Shown piece by piece: positions 63,890 to 64,000 of a stretch of 64,000 nt of DNA (positions are counted from its first letter, which is position 1; every line of letters starts with the position of its first letter). The notes beneath the pieces were generated by a model that saw nothing but the letters and a program-made list of their open reading frames with translations, had not been told where the DNA came from and did not search any database. The position numbers and the translations under genes were made by a program. Origin of the DNA: Owenia fusiformis (taxonomy: Eukaryota > Annelida > Polychaeta > Sabellida > Oweniidae); contig CAIIXF020000007.1 of assembly GCA_903813345.2 (NCBI GenBank), forward strand, positions 30,925,564 to 30,989,563, given 5' to 3'.

Positions 63890-64000
63890 TACTTACATTA
63901 CCCTCACCAAATATGTCTCTATCTCTACCAGGAATCACTAGTGAAATCATAGCTAAGAGCTAGATCATCTTTAGTCATACACTAGTGAAATATGTGTCTC

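Overview
The window is AT-rich animal nuclear DNA: dozens of short exons with GT-AG introns (plus one GC-AG), tRNA-derived SINE-like copies, DNA transposons and minisatellites. Gene content and repeat style suggest a marine invertebrate, most likely a non-vertebrate deuterostome such as a hemichordate, echinoderm or lancelet. The sequence alone does not fix the species. I found no rRNA, CRISPR or prokaryotic features.

Two protein-coding genes lie on the + strand. (1) Positions 75-6260 hold the last 11 coding exons of a giant E2 ubiquitin-conjugating enzyme of the BIRC6/BRUCE type, ending in a complete UBC fold with its active-site Cys. An apparent 3' UTR follows, with two minisatellites and overlapping AATAAA signals near 7850. 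Positions 7870-10160 look intergenic. (2) Positions 10165-63085 hold 62 phase-consistent exons (about 9.05 kb coding, about 3,000 residues, still open at the right edge) of a SCO-spondin-like secreted glycoprotein. Domain order is EMI, EGF, three VWD-C8-TIL units with VWC-like pieces, LDLa repeats interrupted by an unrecognised region of about 300 residues, a discoidin (F5/8C) domain, Thr-rich linkers, then TSP1-TSP1-TIL-VWC-TSP1-VWC-linker blocks. The block occurs twice and a third copy starts at the right edge.

The introns are crowded with repeats: several Tc1/mariner-type terminal-inverted-repeat elements whose ends read TACAGGGTG, one of them split by a nested second element; a hAT copy with a broken BED-finger transposase inside a minisatellite; dimeric and foldback MITEs present in two copies; and a reverse-transcriptase fragment at the right end.

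The most unusual feature is that four tandem arrays in the second gene each include a working splice site of the neighbouring exon. The 71-bp (28271-29052) and 22-bp (45277-45727) arrays carry the donor. The 84-bp (29679-33326) and 121-bp (33993-38102) arrays carry the acceptor plus the 5' part of the exon. About 33 extra acceptor-plus-half-LDLa units therefore lie in front of one complete LDLa exon, and each unit could be read as an in-frame 84-nt mini-exon. All calls are from reading the sequence by eye; no search or alignment was run.
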